Notes: a model not told the origin generated them from the sequence alone. A stretch of DNA of 64,000 bases from Streptomyces sp. f51 (GCF_037940415.1 NZ_CP149798.1:4683001-4747000); one strand, 5' to 3'; numbered from the stretch's first letter, positions 52,263 to 61,586 are shown. Numbers and translations are program-made.

Positions 52263-53153
52263 ATGCTGCCGCTGCTGCTCGCCGTCCTGATGGGAGCGGC
52301 CGTCGCGGGCGTCCTCCTCGGCGTCCGGATGATCCGCTCCGAGGTCAAACTCCCCAGCGACCTCCAGCTCGCCCTGGAGGTCGGCGGCTCCCGTGTCTCG
52401 GTGGCGGACTCGGCCGTCGACCGTCTCGGCATGCGCTTCGCGCCGACCGTCCTGCGTCTGATGGGCCCCCGGCGCGTGGACGCCAAACGCCGGCGCATCG
52501 ACATGGCGGGCAACCCCGGCGGTCTGACCCTGAACCGTTACGCGGCCCGCCGCGCGGTGTACGGGGTCTTCGGCGTCGTCCTCGGCCTGGTGTTCCTCTC
52601 CAACGGCCAGCTCCTCTTCGCCGTCCTCACGTTCGCCTTCGGGCTGGTCGCGGCGGACGCCCTCATCTGGCAGGCCGTCCGGGAGCGCAAGGAGGTCATC
52701 GACCGCACCCTGCCCGACTTCCTCGACGTCCTCGCCGTCGTCGTCTCCGCGGGCCTCGGCTTCCGGCAGGCCCTGGACCGCGTGGCGGAGAAGTACGAGG
52801 GGCCCTGGGCGGACGAACTGCGCATCACCCTGCGCCAGATGGACATGGGCGTCAGCCGCCGCCAGGCCTTCGACGAACTGCGCAGACGCAACTCGTCCGA
52901 GCAGGTGGCCCAGTTCGTCTCGGCGCTCCAGCAGGGCGAGGAGCTCGGCTCACCCATCGCCGAGACCCTCATCCAGCTGGCCACCGACATGCGCCGTACG
53001 GACGCGCAGAACGCCCGCCGCCGCGCCGCCAAGACCATCCCCAAGGCCACGATGGTCACGCTGGTGTTCATGCTCCCGGCGACGATGATCCTCATCGCGA
53101 CGGGCATGTTCCTGGGCTCGGGCACCAACTTCGGCTCGATCCTGGGGCGCTGA
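52263..53153 (+). CDS. tadC: TadC inner-membrane platform protein
   Basis: A 296-residue F-family partner of TadB with the same topology. LPDFLDVLAVVVSAGLGFRQAL and FVSALQQGEELGSPIAETL are the family core. GGGAGGG precedes the ATG. It shares one base of its stop with the next start. Confidence 0.9.
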   Translation: MLPLLLAVLMGAAVAGVLLGVRMIRSEVKLPSDLQLALEVGGSRVSVADSAVDRLGMRFAPTVLRLMGPRRVDAKRRRIDMAGNPGGLTLNRYAARRAVYGVFGVVLGLVFLSNGQLLFAVLTFAFGLVAADALIWQAVRERKEVIDRTLPDFLDVLAVVVSAGLGFRQALDRVAEKYEGPWADELRITLRQMDMGVSRRQAFDELRRRNSSEQVAQFVSALQQGEELGSPIAETLIQLATDMRRTDAQNARRRAAKTIPKATMVTLVFMLPATMILIATGMFLGSGTNFGSILGR

Positions 53154-54562
53154 TGAACGGGCTTCCCGGCGGCCGGGGTCACGCGGTCCGCGAGCTCCCG
53201 CGCCGGACCCTCCGGCTCGCCCGGAGCCGCGCGAACCGGCTCCTCCGGCTCGCGCGCGGCCGCGACCGGGGCACCGGCTACCTCGCGGACGACGAGCCCG
53301 CGCCCGGCGGCATCCGCCTCCAGCTCAACGCCCTCCAGGCCCTGTGCCGGCAGGCCTTCGCCGTCCGCCTGGCGGCCATCGTGGTCGGCGCCCCCTTCGC
53401 GATGACCAACGCCACCGGCGGCCTCCTGCGCTGGGCGGTCCTGGCCGCGGCCGTCCTCGGGGTCATGGGCTCGTACGCGATGCTCCGCGACTGGGACCGC
53501 TTCGGTCCCCGCCTCCTCGCCCACCCGACGCTGATGGGCCTGGACCTCTCCTTCGGCGCGGTCCTGCTCCTGACCGCCTCCCCGGCCTCCCCCCTCGCCT
53601 ACGCCACGGTCTGCACCCCGCTCCTGTCCGGCCTGCTGTACGGCTGGCGCGGCGCCGGGGTCTTCACCGGGTTCCAGCTCGTCGTGCTGCTCACGGTGTT
53701 CAGGGCCTGGGAACACCGGCCGGGAGCGGGCTCCAGCACCCTGCTCATCGCCGGGTTCTGCGTCGGCGCCGGCATCATCGGAGTGACCCTGCGCAATCTG
53801 CTGTTCCGCTTCGGCACGGCGGGACAGGCGCTGGCCGAGGCGACCAGCAGGCTCGCCGTCGCGGAGGCCGTGGAGTCCGAACGGGCCCGCCTGGCACGCG
53901 AGATGCACGACTCGGTGGCCAAGACGCTGTACGGCCTGGCGCTGGCCGCGGAGGCCCTCGCCGCCTCCGCGGACGACGGGGACCCGCGGGCGCTCAAACG
54001 GCAGGCGGCCGTGGTCGCGGACGCCGCGCGCCTGGCCGCCGCCGAGTCCCGCACCCTCCTGTCGGACCTGCGGCGGCACACCGACCTCACCGACCCCGAC
54101 ATCGACCTCCGCCCCGAACTCGACGCCATGGCCGCCGACTTCGCGGCCCGTACCGGTGTGGCCACGGCGGTACGGCACCGGGGCGCGCACCCGGTCCTGC
54201 CCAGCACCGCCGCCCACCACGTCCTCGCGATCGTGGCCGAGGCCCTGGAGAACGCCCACCGTCACGCCGAGGCGCGCACGGTGACGATCGAACTCGACCT
54301 GGCGCAAAGCCGGTTCACGTTGCTCGTACGGGACGACGGCACGGGTCTGCCCGTGCCCACGACCCCCGCGACGCTCGCCGCCTGGACGAGATCCGGCCAT
54401 TTCGGCCTGCTCGGCATGACGGAACGCGCCGCGTGCGCCGGTGGCCTCATCGCCCTGGACCGGTCGCCCGCAGGGGGGACCGAGGTCCGGCTGACCCTCC
54501 CGCTCACGACGGCCGCCCTGTCCGTTCCCCCCACTTCCCAAGAGGAGGCCGCACATGCCTGA
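53153..54562 (+). CDS. Sensor histidine kinase of the tad locus (NarL-type)
   Basis: A 469-residue membrane sensor. A basic N-terminus (1-50) precedes five to six transmembrane helices (about 65-215). A HisKA_3 dimerisation domain has the phospho-accepting His252 (REMHDSVAKT), and the ATPase domain shows N-box (EALENAHRH) and G-box (FGLLGMTERA) motifs. The ATG at 53153 overlaps the tadC stop by one base, so it is coupled to the tad operon. Its stop overlaps the regulator by eight bases. Confidence 0.9.
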   Translation: MNGLPGGRGHAVRELPRRTLRLARSRANRLLRLARGRDRGTGYLADDEPAPGGIRLQLNALQALCRQAFAVRLAAIVVGAPFAMTNATGGLLRWAVLAAAVLGVMGSYAMLRDWDRFGPRLLAHPTLMGLDLSFGAVLLLTASPASPLAYATVCTPLLSGLLYGWRGAGVFTGFQLVVLLTVFRAWEHRPGAGSSTLLIAGFCVGAGIIGVTLRNLLFRFGTAGQALAEATSRLAVAEAVESERARLAREMHDSVAKTLYGLALAAEALAASADDGDPRALKRQAAVVADAARLAAAESRTLLSDLRRHTDLTDPDIDLRPELDAMAADFAARTGVATAVRHRGAHPVLPSTAAHHVLAIVAEALENAHRHAEARTVTIELDLAQSRFTLLVRDDGTGLPVPTTPATLAAWTRSGHFGLLGMTERAACAGGLIALDRSPAGGTEVRLTLPLTTAALSVPPTSQEEAAHA

Positions 54563-55286
54563 CCAGGCACTTTCCGGCCCGTCCCTGCGTGTTCTGGTGG
54601 CCGACGACAATCCGGTCGTACGGGCCGGGCTGACCGCGCTGCTGGACGCGCACCCCGACATCGCGGTCGTCGCGACCGCGAGCGACGGAGCGGAGGCGGT
54701 GGACCGAGCCGCCCTCCTCACCCCGGACGTCGTGCTCCTGGACGTGCGGATGCCCGGCACGGACGGCCTCACCGCACTGCCCCAACTGTGCGCGATCGCC
54801 CCCGTGATGATGCTGACGTACAGCAGCGAACCCGAGGTCGTGGCGGAGGCGCTGCGCAGGGGCGCGTCCGGCTATCTCGTCCATGGCGCGTTCACGGCGG
54901 CCGAACTCATCGCCGCCGTACGGGACGTACGCCACGGACGCCCGACTGTCCCGGATTCACTCGGAGTTTCGTACCAACCCCCCTCGTTCTCTTCGCATCT
55001 GCAACCGGCTGTGGCACAGTCTTCGGGGGCTCGGCCCTTACCGGCGGCGGGACTTCACCGCCATACCGTCCATCAGTCCGCGTTCGGCCTGAGCTCTAGG
55101 GAGGTGGAGGTGATGGACCTCATCGCGGCCGGCATGAACAACCGCCAGATCGCCGCCACCTGCTTCATCGCGGAGAAGACGGTCAAGAATCACATCAATC
55201 GCATCTTCGCGAAGCTGCACAGTTCCTCGCGCAGTGAAGCGATCGCCCACTGGCTGGGCACGACGCGCGAGGGGTGGAGCCGATGA
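54555..55286 (+). CDS. LuxR/NarL-type response regulator of the tad locus
   Basis: A 243-residue regulator. The receiver domain (about 10-128) holds the phospho-acceptor Asp63 in LLDVRMPG, a long Ser/Gln/Pro-rich linker follows (about 140-175), and a C-terminal GerE helix-turn-helix (about 178-238, FGLSSREVEVMDLIAAGMNNRQIA). GAGGAGG precedes the ATG. It likely controls the tad genes, and the flp promoter region just downstream is a natural target. Confidence 0.92.
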   Translation: MPDQALSGPSLRVLVADDNPVVRAGLTALLDAHPDIAVVATASDGAEAVDRAALLTPDVVLLDVRMPGTDGLTALPQLCAIAPVMMLTYSSEPEVVAEALRRGASGYLVHGAFTAAELIAAVRDVRHGRPTVPDSLGVSYQPPSFSSHLQPAVAQSSGARPLPAAGLHRHTVHQSAFGLSSREVEVMDLIAAGMNNRQIAATCFIAEKTVKNHINRIFAKLHSSSRSEAIAHWLGTTREGWSR

Positions 55287-55315
55287 CTCCGCCCCGGGCT
55301 CATCACCAGCGAAGT

Positions 55316-55331
55316 TGGGCCCCTGGGCCCA
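55316..55331 (+). promoter_or_regulatory. Palindrome upstream of flp
   Basis: TGGGCCC (55316-55322) and GGGCCCA (55325-55331) form a perfect seven-base dyad with a CT centre, about 70 bases before flp. It could be the binding site of the response regulator encoded just upstream. Confidence 0.4.
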
Positions 55332-55400
55332 CTCGCGGTAGGCGACTTCTCACGTACGGTGCTCGGGTCGTTAGTGGCCTCGGCAGGGAGGGCAGTCCTG

Positions 55401-55601
55401 ATGAACAGGTTCACCACATGGACCCGAACGGTGATCTCCCGCACGCGGGGCGCCCACCGGGACGCGGGGGCGGGGTTCGTGGAGTACGCGGGGTTGATGA
55501 TCATCATCGCGGGGATCTTCACGTTGATCGACCAGATCGGCCTGGACGGAATGATCTCCGGCGCGATCAGGAACGCGGTCACCCAGGTCACCGGCGGCTG
55601 A
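55401..55601 (+). CDS. flp: Flp-type major pilin precursor
   Basis: A 66-residue Flp pilin. A basic leader (about 1-24) precedes a class III processing motif: AGAGFVEYAGLMIIIAG has the conserved Glu-Tyr of Flp pilins at +5/+6 after a Gly, followed by a hydrophobic helix and a short tail. A dedicated prepilin peptidase (TadV) is not in the window. GGGAGGG precedes the ATG. The stop overlaps the CTG of the next gene. Confidence 0.88.
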   Translation: MNRFTTWTRTVISRTRGAHRDAGAGFVEYAGLMIIIAGIFTLIDQIGLDGMISGAIRNAVTQVTGG

Positions 55602-56203
55602 TCCGATCGGTCCGCGGCGACCGGGGGCAGACCCTCCCCATCTATATCTGGCTGACGGGGATTCTGCTCTTCGCCGCGTTCGCCTTCTTCGTCTTCGCCC
55701 AAGCAGCGTCCGCCCGCAATGGAGCTCAATCCGCGGCGGACGCTGCCGCGTTGGCGGCCGCGCAGGACTCCCGCGACGAGCTCATGAAGGGGCTGTCCGG
55801 AGCCGTCGGCACGGACGACCACTGGCTGGACTGGCTCGGCGGCGACAAGTTCCAGGGCGCGGGCGCGTCCGCCGCCGCCGACCGGCTGGCCGCGGAGAAC
55901 GACTCGACGGTGCAGGGCGGGGCCCAGCCCACCGTCGTGAACGGCTTCCCCGGCTATCACGTGGCGATCCAGACCAGGTACACGGTCGGCGCCTCGATCA
56001 TCCCGGGCACGGAGAGCCGCCATGCCACGGCCCAGGCGACCGCGGTTATCGAGCCGCGCTGCACGTTCGCCGCCGACGCGGACCCCAAGAAGCCCGTCCG
56101 GCTGGATTGCGCCGGGCACAGTGTGGACATCGATCCCGAACATTTCCATTCGGACGACCTTCCCGACGCGTCCGTGCTGTTCTCAGTGCATCTGGCCGAG
56201 TGA
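55598..56203 (+). CDS. TadG/TadE-like membrane protein, apparent CTG start
   Basis: A 201-residue protein with a short basic N-terminus, GDRGQTLPIYIW, one transmembrane helix (about 15-37) and SARNGAQSAADAAALAAAQ, the hallmark of TadG/Tad-N pilus assembly proteins, then an extracytoplasmic domain with two cysteines. No ATG, GTG or TTG fits between the flp stop and the conserved segment. A CTG at 55598 overlaps the flp TGA in the way ATGA couples other genes here, so a CTG start is inferred. Confidence 0.8.
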   Translation: MIRSVRGDRGQTLPIYIWLTGILLFAAFAFFVFAQAASARNGAQSAADAAALAAAQDSRDELMKGLSGAVGTDDHWLDWLGGDKFQGAGASAAADRLAAENDSTVQGGAQPTVVNGFPGYHVAIQTRYTVGASIIPGTESRHATAQATAVIEPRCTFAADADPKKPVRLDCAGHSVDIDPEHFHSDDLPDASVLFSVHLAE

Positions 56204-56218
56204 GAGGAAGCCGTACCG

Positions 56219-56812
56219 ATGGATCTCCGGCACACCATGAAGGGCCGCAGGGTCATGGCCACGGTGGCGATCAGCATGGGCTTGCTCCTCACGGTGTCCG
56301 GGTGCGGCGGGGGAGCCGGAGGCGACAAGCCGAAGGCGGTCCCGTCATCCCCTCAGGCGACCAAGGGGGGTGGCGACGACGGGAAGCAGGCGTCGCCGAC
56401 GGCGAGTCAGGACCAGGTACTGGCCGAGGTCAAGGGTGACGACGTGACCCTCACGATCACCTCGGCGGTGCGGGACCAAGGCGGATTCGTGACCGTCAGC
56501 GGGACGGTGACCAACGGCGGCGGCCAGTTCTGGGTCGCCGCGAACTGGCGTGGCGACGAGCGTGAGTTGAGCAGGAACGGCGCCTCCATGGCCGGAGCCT
56601 CGCTGACCGACAGCAAGGGCAAGAAGAAGTACCTGGTCCTGCGGGACACCCAGGGGCGCTGCCTGTGCACCAAGTTCGACGGAGGCGGTGTGGACGCCGG
56701 CAAGTCGGCCGACTGGTTCGCCCAGTTCCCCGCACCCCCCGCCGGAACGAATGCCGTCGACTTCCAGGTCGGCTCCATGCCACCCGCCTCCATCGAGATC
56801 TCCGAGGGCTGA
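56219..56812 (+). CDS. Lipoprotein of the tad locus
   Basis: A 197-residue lipoprotein with a signal peptide and lipobox LLTVSGC (Cys at about 29), a disordered Gly/Ser/Lys linker and a beta-rich extracytoplasmic domain (about 65-197) with VTLTITSAVRDQGGFVTVSGTVTN and a paired CLC. No family is recognised. AGAGG precedes the ATG. It is followed after three bases by the OmpA-domain gene, implying a joint wall function. Confidence 0.75.
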   Translation: MDLRHTMKGRRVMATVAISMGLLLTVSGCGGGAGGDKPKAVPSSPQATKGGGDDGKQASPTASQDQVLAEVKGDDVTLTITSAVRDQGGFVTVSGTVTNGGGQFWVAANWRGDERELSRNGASMAGASLTDSKGKKKYLVLRDTQGRCLCTKFDGGGVDAGKSADWFAQFPAPPAGTNAVDFQVGSMPPASIEISEG

Positions 56813-56815
56813 GCC

Positions 56816-57463
56816 ATGGCCCTCCCGCCCCGCGCTGCCGCGACCACGTTCACGGCCCTCGCCGTGCTGATCACCCTCGGCCTCCCGGGCCCCGCGCACG
56901 CGGACGGCGGGGACCCCAGTGCCCCGCCCGGCAGCGTCACCACCTCCCCGCCCCCCGAGGTCGACGCCAACAGCCCCGGGCTCAAGCTCGCCGACGGAGC
57001 GACCCTCGCGCCCGCCAAGGTGCTGGACATCAAGTCGGTCGTGGAGGACCTGGGCGGCGAGGAACGCCGTGAGGACACCAACGCGGACGTCACCTTCGCG
57101 CTCCAGGCGGAAGTCCTCTTCCCCAAGGACAGCTCGACGCTCAACCCGGACTCCCAGTCCCGTATCCAGGCGATCGCGGACGAGATCAAGGCCCAGCACG
57201 CCACCACCGTCCGCGTCTTCGGGTTCACCGACAACCTCGGCTCGTACGCGCACGGCCTGACCCTCTCCAAGAAGCGCGCGGAGCAGGTGCACGACCTGCT
57301 GGCCGCCGCGCTCGGCTCCGCGGAGGCGGACATCACCTTCGAGGTGCGGGGCTACAGCGAGGACTACCCGATCGCCGACAACACCTCGGAACAGGGCCGC
57401 CGCAAGAACCGCCGGGTGGAGGTGACCTTTCCCAGGGGCGCCGCCGGCGGGAACAGCGCCTGA
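56816..57463 (+). CDS. Secreted OmpA-like peptidoglycan-binding protein
   Basis: A 215-residue secreted protein with a signal peptide (1-29, ending AHADG) and a C-terminal OmpA domain (about 90-210). Segments VLFPKDSSTLNPDSQSRIQ, VRVFGFTDNLG, LSKKRAEQVHDLL and GRRKNRRVEVTF carry the Asp and Arg that bind diaminopimelate in peptidoglycan. It would anchor the pilus-like apparatus to the cell wall. GAGGG precedes the ATG. Confidence 0.88.
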   Translation: MALPPRAAATTFTALAVLITLGLPGPAHADGGDPSAPPGSVTTSPPPEVDANSPGLKLADGATLAPAKVLDIKSVVEDLGGEERREDTNADVTFALQAEVLFPKDSSTLNPDSQSRIQAIADEIKAQHATTVRVFGFTDNLGSYAHGLTLSKKRAEQVHDLLAAALGSAEADITFEVRGYSEDYPIADNTSEQGRRKNRRVEVTFPRGAAGGNSA

Positions 57464-57548
57464 CGCGCGCGTCATCTTCTCCAGGGCCCTGCCTCCTGGC
57501 AGCATGCCCCCGACGAACGGGTCGCGCACGAGGTCGATGGAGTCAGCC

Positions 57549-58121
57549 ATGAGGAAGATCGTGTTGATGTCGTCGGTGTCCCTCGACGGATTCATCGAGG
57601 GCCCGAACCGCGAGATCGACTGGCACCGGGTCGACGCCGAACTGCACCAGCACTTCAACGACCTGGTCAGAGGCTTCGGCGCCCTGATGTCCGGACGGGT
57701 GACCTACGAGCTGATGGCCGCCTACTGGCCCACGGCCGACAAGGACCCGGACATCAGCCCGGAGATGGCCGAGTTCGCCGGGATCTGGCGCAACATCCCC
57801 AAGGTGGTGTTCTCCCGGACGCTGGAGCGCGGCACCGGGCACACCACGGTCGTACGGGAGGTCGTGCCCGAGGAGATCCGGGCGCTCAAGGACCAGGAGG
57901 GCGGGGACCTCGCGCTCAGCGGCGCCGATCTCGCCGCGGAGTTCCTGCGGCTGGGCCTCGTCGACGAGATCAGGCTGTACGTGCACCCCGTCCTCATCGG
58001 GGCCGGCAAGCCGCTGTTCCCCGAGGCCCAGGCGCCCACCGACCTCCGCCTCGTCGAGTCGCGGACCTTCGGCAACGGCGTGGCCCTCCTGCGCTACGAG
58101 CGCGACACCACGGCGCCCTAG
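57549..58121 (+). CDS. RibD-C/dihydrofolate-reductase-like protein
   Basis: A 190-residue protein of the RibD C-terminal fold. The N-terminal VLMSSVSLDGFIEGP, the GRVTYELMAAYWP helix and the ADLAAEFLRLGLVDEIRLYVHPVLIG core are typical of small NADPH-binding reductases of unknown substrate. The ATG at 57549 follows GGAG; an ATG at 57537 is in frame. Confidence 0.88.
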   Translation: MRKIVLMSSVSLDGFIEGPNREIDWHRVDAELHQHFNDLVRGFGALMSGRVTYELMAAYWPTADKDPDISPEMAEFAGIWRNIPKVVFSRTLERGTGHTTVVREVVPEEIRALKDQEGGDLALSGADLAAEFLRLGLVDEIRLYVHPVLIGAGKPLFPEAQAPTDLRLVESRTFGNGVALLRYERDTTAP

Positions 58122-58556
58122 GACCCGGACCCTCGCGACCCACGGCGCCCGGTACCCGGCCCGCCGGCTCACGGGCCGTCGGCTCGTCCGTCCCTCGATT
58201 CCCCGGGCCCCCGGACCTCCCGGGAGGTGGCGATCGGAGCTCCAGTCCCTGGGCCCCCGAGCCGCAAGCCCTCCGGCCGTAGTCCGGGCCGGCCGGAGCA
58301 GATTGACCGAAAACCTCCCAATGGCGGGCGCTCGGCGCGAGGTGTCCGTCCGGATCACCGGCCGAGGAGCGCCCCTTGGGGCACGTCGCGTGCGGAAGAT
58401 CCGCACGGGGTTTCCACATCGTTATCCGGCGGCTGTCGCCAGCGATGTCAGGCTCACGTAAGTTCAGGCCAAGGTAATTCGCGTCAGCAAAGCTGCGCGT
58501 GTGGCACCGCGCAGAGGAGGGGGCTGCGCGGTGCTGCCCTGCCCGGTGACATGGCG
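58122..58556. other. Gene-free region between RibD-C and DUF192 genes
   Basis: No coding frame in this 435-base gap has acceptable context. It contains a perfect hairpin, CGTGCGGA (58389-58396) with TCCGCACG (58400-58407), and a GTTTCCACA (58410-58419 region) resembling a DnaA box. No promoter was assigned. Confidence 0.5.
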
Positions 58557-58901
58557 TCAGGCGTGCCGGACGGTGATCCGCGTGCCGCGCCGCACGCCCC
58601 ACCGCTCCATCGACCCGGCCTCGGCCTCCAGGACCTGCCGGGCCCGGGGTCGTGGCAGCCCCAGCCGGCCCGGGCGCATCGTGCGTACCGCCAGGACCCG
58701 CGACGACCTGTCCAGATAGGCGACGTCGATCGCGAACCGCATCCCCAGCGTGTGCACCGAGTTCGCCGGTGCCAGCAGCAGCGCGCCCTGGATCCCCCGG
58801 CGCCCGAGCAGCCCCCGCCGCCGGGCCCGCGCCGTGGTGGCGAGCTCCAGGGGCACCGGCTCGGACGCCCCCTCCGTCGTGTCCGTCGTGAAGGTGGCCA
58901 T
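58557..58901 (-). CDS. DUF192 family protein
   Basis: A 114-residue protein with the DUF192 signatures: LELATTARARRRGLLGRRG, the NSVHTLGMRFAIDVAYLD core and a C-terminal RVRAVRTMRPGRLGL-type strand leading into EAEAGSMERWG. The family forms a small beta-barrel of unknown role. The start ATG at 58901 has no clear ribosome site. It is transcribed towards the RibD-C gene. Confidence 0.82.
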   Translation of the reverse strand: MATFTTDTTEGASEPVPLELATTARARRRGLLGRRGIQGALLLAPANSVHTLGMRFAIDVAYLDRSSRVLAVRTMRPGRLGLPRPRARQVLEAEAGSMERWGVRRGTRITVRHA

Positions 58902-58965
58902 GCGTGCGAAGTTAGCGGAGCGGTCAAGCGCGGGGACGCCACGCCGGTCACCCGCCCGGAGTATG

Positions 58966-58974
58966 TGTGGACAA
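58966..58974 (-). promoter_or_regulatory. Single perfect DnaA box
   Basis: TGTGGACAA on the plus strand is the complement of TTGTCCACA, the preferred Streptomyces DnaA box. Only one perfect copy is seen in this gap, so it is not an origin. It could be chance or a DnaA-regulated site. Confidence 0.35.
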
Positions 58975-59042
58975 GCAGGTCCCACGTCCCCAGAACGCAC
59001 ACAGACCCATTGGATCTCTGCCGATCCTCCGCGAATCCCTTT

Positions 59043-59058
59043 GAATCAGCCGTGATTC
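59043..59058. promoter_or_regulatory. GAATCA/TGATTC palindrome upstream of the 6C RNA
   Basis: GAATCA and TGATTC are six-base arms around GCCG. Extra GAATC copies occur at 59033 (GCGAATCCC) and 59076 (GGAATCGATGGTTCC is itself a dyad). The cluster precedes the probable 6C RNA promoter by about 50 bases and may be a control site. Confidence 0.4.
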
Positions 59059-59149
59059 GGCCATGATCACACCCGGAATCGATGGTTCCATGCTCGTCAT
59101 GGCGTTGCCGGGCGACTCCGGAGAGTAGTTGTGGCACGCGGATGCACGC

Positions 59150-59228
59150 AGCATCACTTACGAAGGGTTATGGTGGAAACCCCCCCTCGGGCCGGTCCGT
59201 CTCCCCCCCACGGACCGGCCCGTTTTTT
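59150..59228 (+). ncRNA. 6C small RNA (C-rich two-hairpin RNA)
   Basis: No gene lies here on the plus strand, yet there is a perfect intrinsic terminator: a 12-base stem (59189-59200 with 59210-59221) and a T-run at 59223-59228. Its loop carries seven Cs (59203-59209). A second run of seven Cs (59180-59186) follows an upstream hairpin made by CATCA (59152-59156) and TGGTG (59171-59175), whose loop holds CGAAGGGTTA. Two C-runs of at least six, each next to a stem, define the actinobacterial 6C RNA family. The 5' end is uncertain; a weak TTGCCG at 59105-59110 may be the -35. Confidence 0.72.
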
Positions 59229-59310
59229 GTGCCCGCGACGGCCCGTCCGGCAGGCGCCCCCGTGCGCCCCCCCGGACGGACCGTCCCGCGCGGCCCGGGG
59301 TTCCGGTGAC

Positions 59311-60348
<1,038 letters not shown>

Positions 60349-60492
60349 GGGGACGAACCTATGCCAGGGTGCACAGGGCCCTCGGCAGCCCCCGCGTTTC
60401 GCAGGGGTAGGCTTCGCCCCGGGGGACCGCCATATGGACAGGGACTGTGCTCGGGCGCGGCTGTCCGATCCGCACGGAGGGGCTGACAACAC

Positions 60493-61266
60493 GTGACCTT
60501 GCGCGACAACCTGCGCCGTCTGCTGGTCAGGTTCTATGCACGCAGGGTGGAAGGCCACCTCGACCACGACCAGGTGCCCAAGCACATCGGGGTCATCATG
60601 GACGGCAACCGCCGCTGGGCGAAGGCCGCCGGCTCCACCACCGCCCAGGGACACCGGGCCGGAGCGGACAAGATCGGGGAATTCCTCGGCTGGTGCTCCG
60701 AGACCGATGTCGAGGTCGTCACCCTGTGGCTGCTGTCCACCGACAACTTCGACCGCCCGCAGGAGGAGCTCGGTCCGCTCCTCGGCATCATCGAGGGCGT
60801 CGTGCGCACCCTGGCGGCCGACGGCCGCTGGCGGGTGCACCACGTCGGGACGCGGGACATCCTGCCCTCCCCGATGCAGTCGGCCCTCAAGGAGGCCGAG
60901 GAGGCCACCGCCCATGTCGAGGGGATAGTCGTCAACGTCGCCATCGGCTACGGCGGCCGCCAGGAGATCGCCGACGCCGTGCGCGCGATGATCCTCGACG
61001 CCGCGGACAAGGGGACCTCGATGGAGGACCTCGCGGACCGCGTCGACGTCGACCTCATCGGCAAGCACCTCTACACCGGGGCCCAGCCCGATCCCGACCT
61101 CGTGATCCGCACCAGCGGCGAGCAGCGGCTGTCCGGATTCATGCTCTGGCAGACCGCCCACTCCGAGTACTACTTCTGCGAAGTCTTCTGGCCCGCCTTC
61201 CGCAAGGTCGACTTCCTGCGCGCCCTGCGCGACTACGCGGCGCGACACCGCCGTTACGGAGGCTGA
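60493..61266 (+). CDS. cis-Prenyltransferase (isoprenyl transferase, UPP-synthase family)
   Basis: A 257-residue soluble enzyme. The diphosphate-binding HIGVIMDGNRRWAK with the catalytic Asp is near residue 37, and the C-terminal signature RTSGEQRLSGFMLWQ with EYYF is intact. It condenses isopentenyl diphosphate in cis to make polyprenyl diphosphates, including the undecaprenyl carrier for cell wall synthesis. Streptomycetes usually have more than one paralogue, so the product length is open. The GTG follows GGAGGGG. Confidence 0.93.
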   Translation: MTLRDNLRRLLVRFYARRVEGHLDHDQVPKHIGVIMDGNRRWAKAAGSTTAQGHRAGADKIGEFLGWCSETDVEVVTLWLLSTDNFDRPQEELGPLLGIIEGVVRTLAADGRWRVHHVGTRDILPSPMQSALKEAEEATAHVEGIVVNVAIGYGGRQEIADAVRAMILDAADKGTSMEDLADRVDVDLIGKHLYTGAQPDPDLVIRTSGEQRLSGFMLWQTAHSEYYFCEVFWPAFRKVDFLRALRDYAARHRRYGG

Positions 61267-61586
61267 ATACCGGGGTGCCCCTCGTCACCGGGGGCGCCCT
61301 GGAGGGACGTACGTCATCGGGAGTTAACGAACGCGCCGTCATATGCCCTGGCATGGCTTGGCTCGTTCGAGGGCATAAGCCTTGCAGGTCGATGCCCGAA
61401 CCACGGGTGTCGTATCTCAGCGGACGGCACGGGGCCGTCCGCCCGGGAGGCCCTTTGCACCAGCCCGATCGTGCGGTCAGCACGGACGAAGCGGAGGGCC
61501 GGTTTTCGGCCCGTGCATCGGTGCCGCGAACCGGTCCAGATCTCCTTCGTCGCTCCCCGACCTCATCCGAGGGGGTACGTCCTTCC
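61267..61586 (+). other. Gene-free region between the prenyltransferase and phoH
   Basis: This 320-base gap lacks a credible gene. It has two hairpins, at 61420-61442 (listed separately) and at 61496-61512 (GGGCCG/CGGCCC with a GTTTT loop). The phoH promoter must lie after the first of these but was not resolved. Confidence 0.5.
61420..61442 (+). terminator. Hairpin downstream of the prenyltransferase
   Basis: GCGGACGG (61420-61427) and CCGTCCGC (61435-61442) form a perfect eight-base stem with a seven-base loop, 154 bases after the stop codon. It may terminate the prenyltransferase transcript. Confidence 0.5.

Noticed and set aside
58966..58974. Replication origin
   Set aside because: Only one perfect DnaA box is present, there is no AT-rich stretch and no dnaA or dnaN gene nearby.
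58902..59310. tRNA or protein gene in the gap before the aldo/keto reductase
   Set aside because: No cloverleaf or anticodon arm was found, and frames are short without ribosome sites; the C-runs and terminator fit 6C RNA better.
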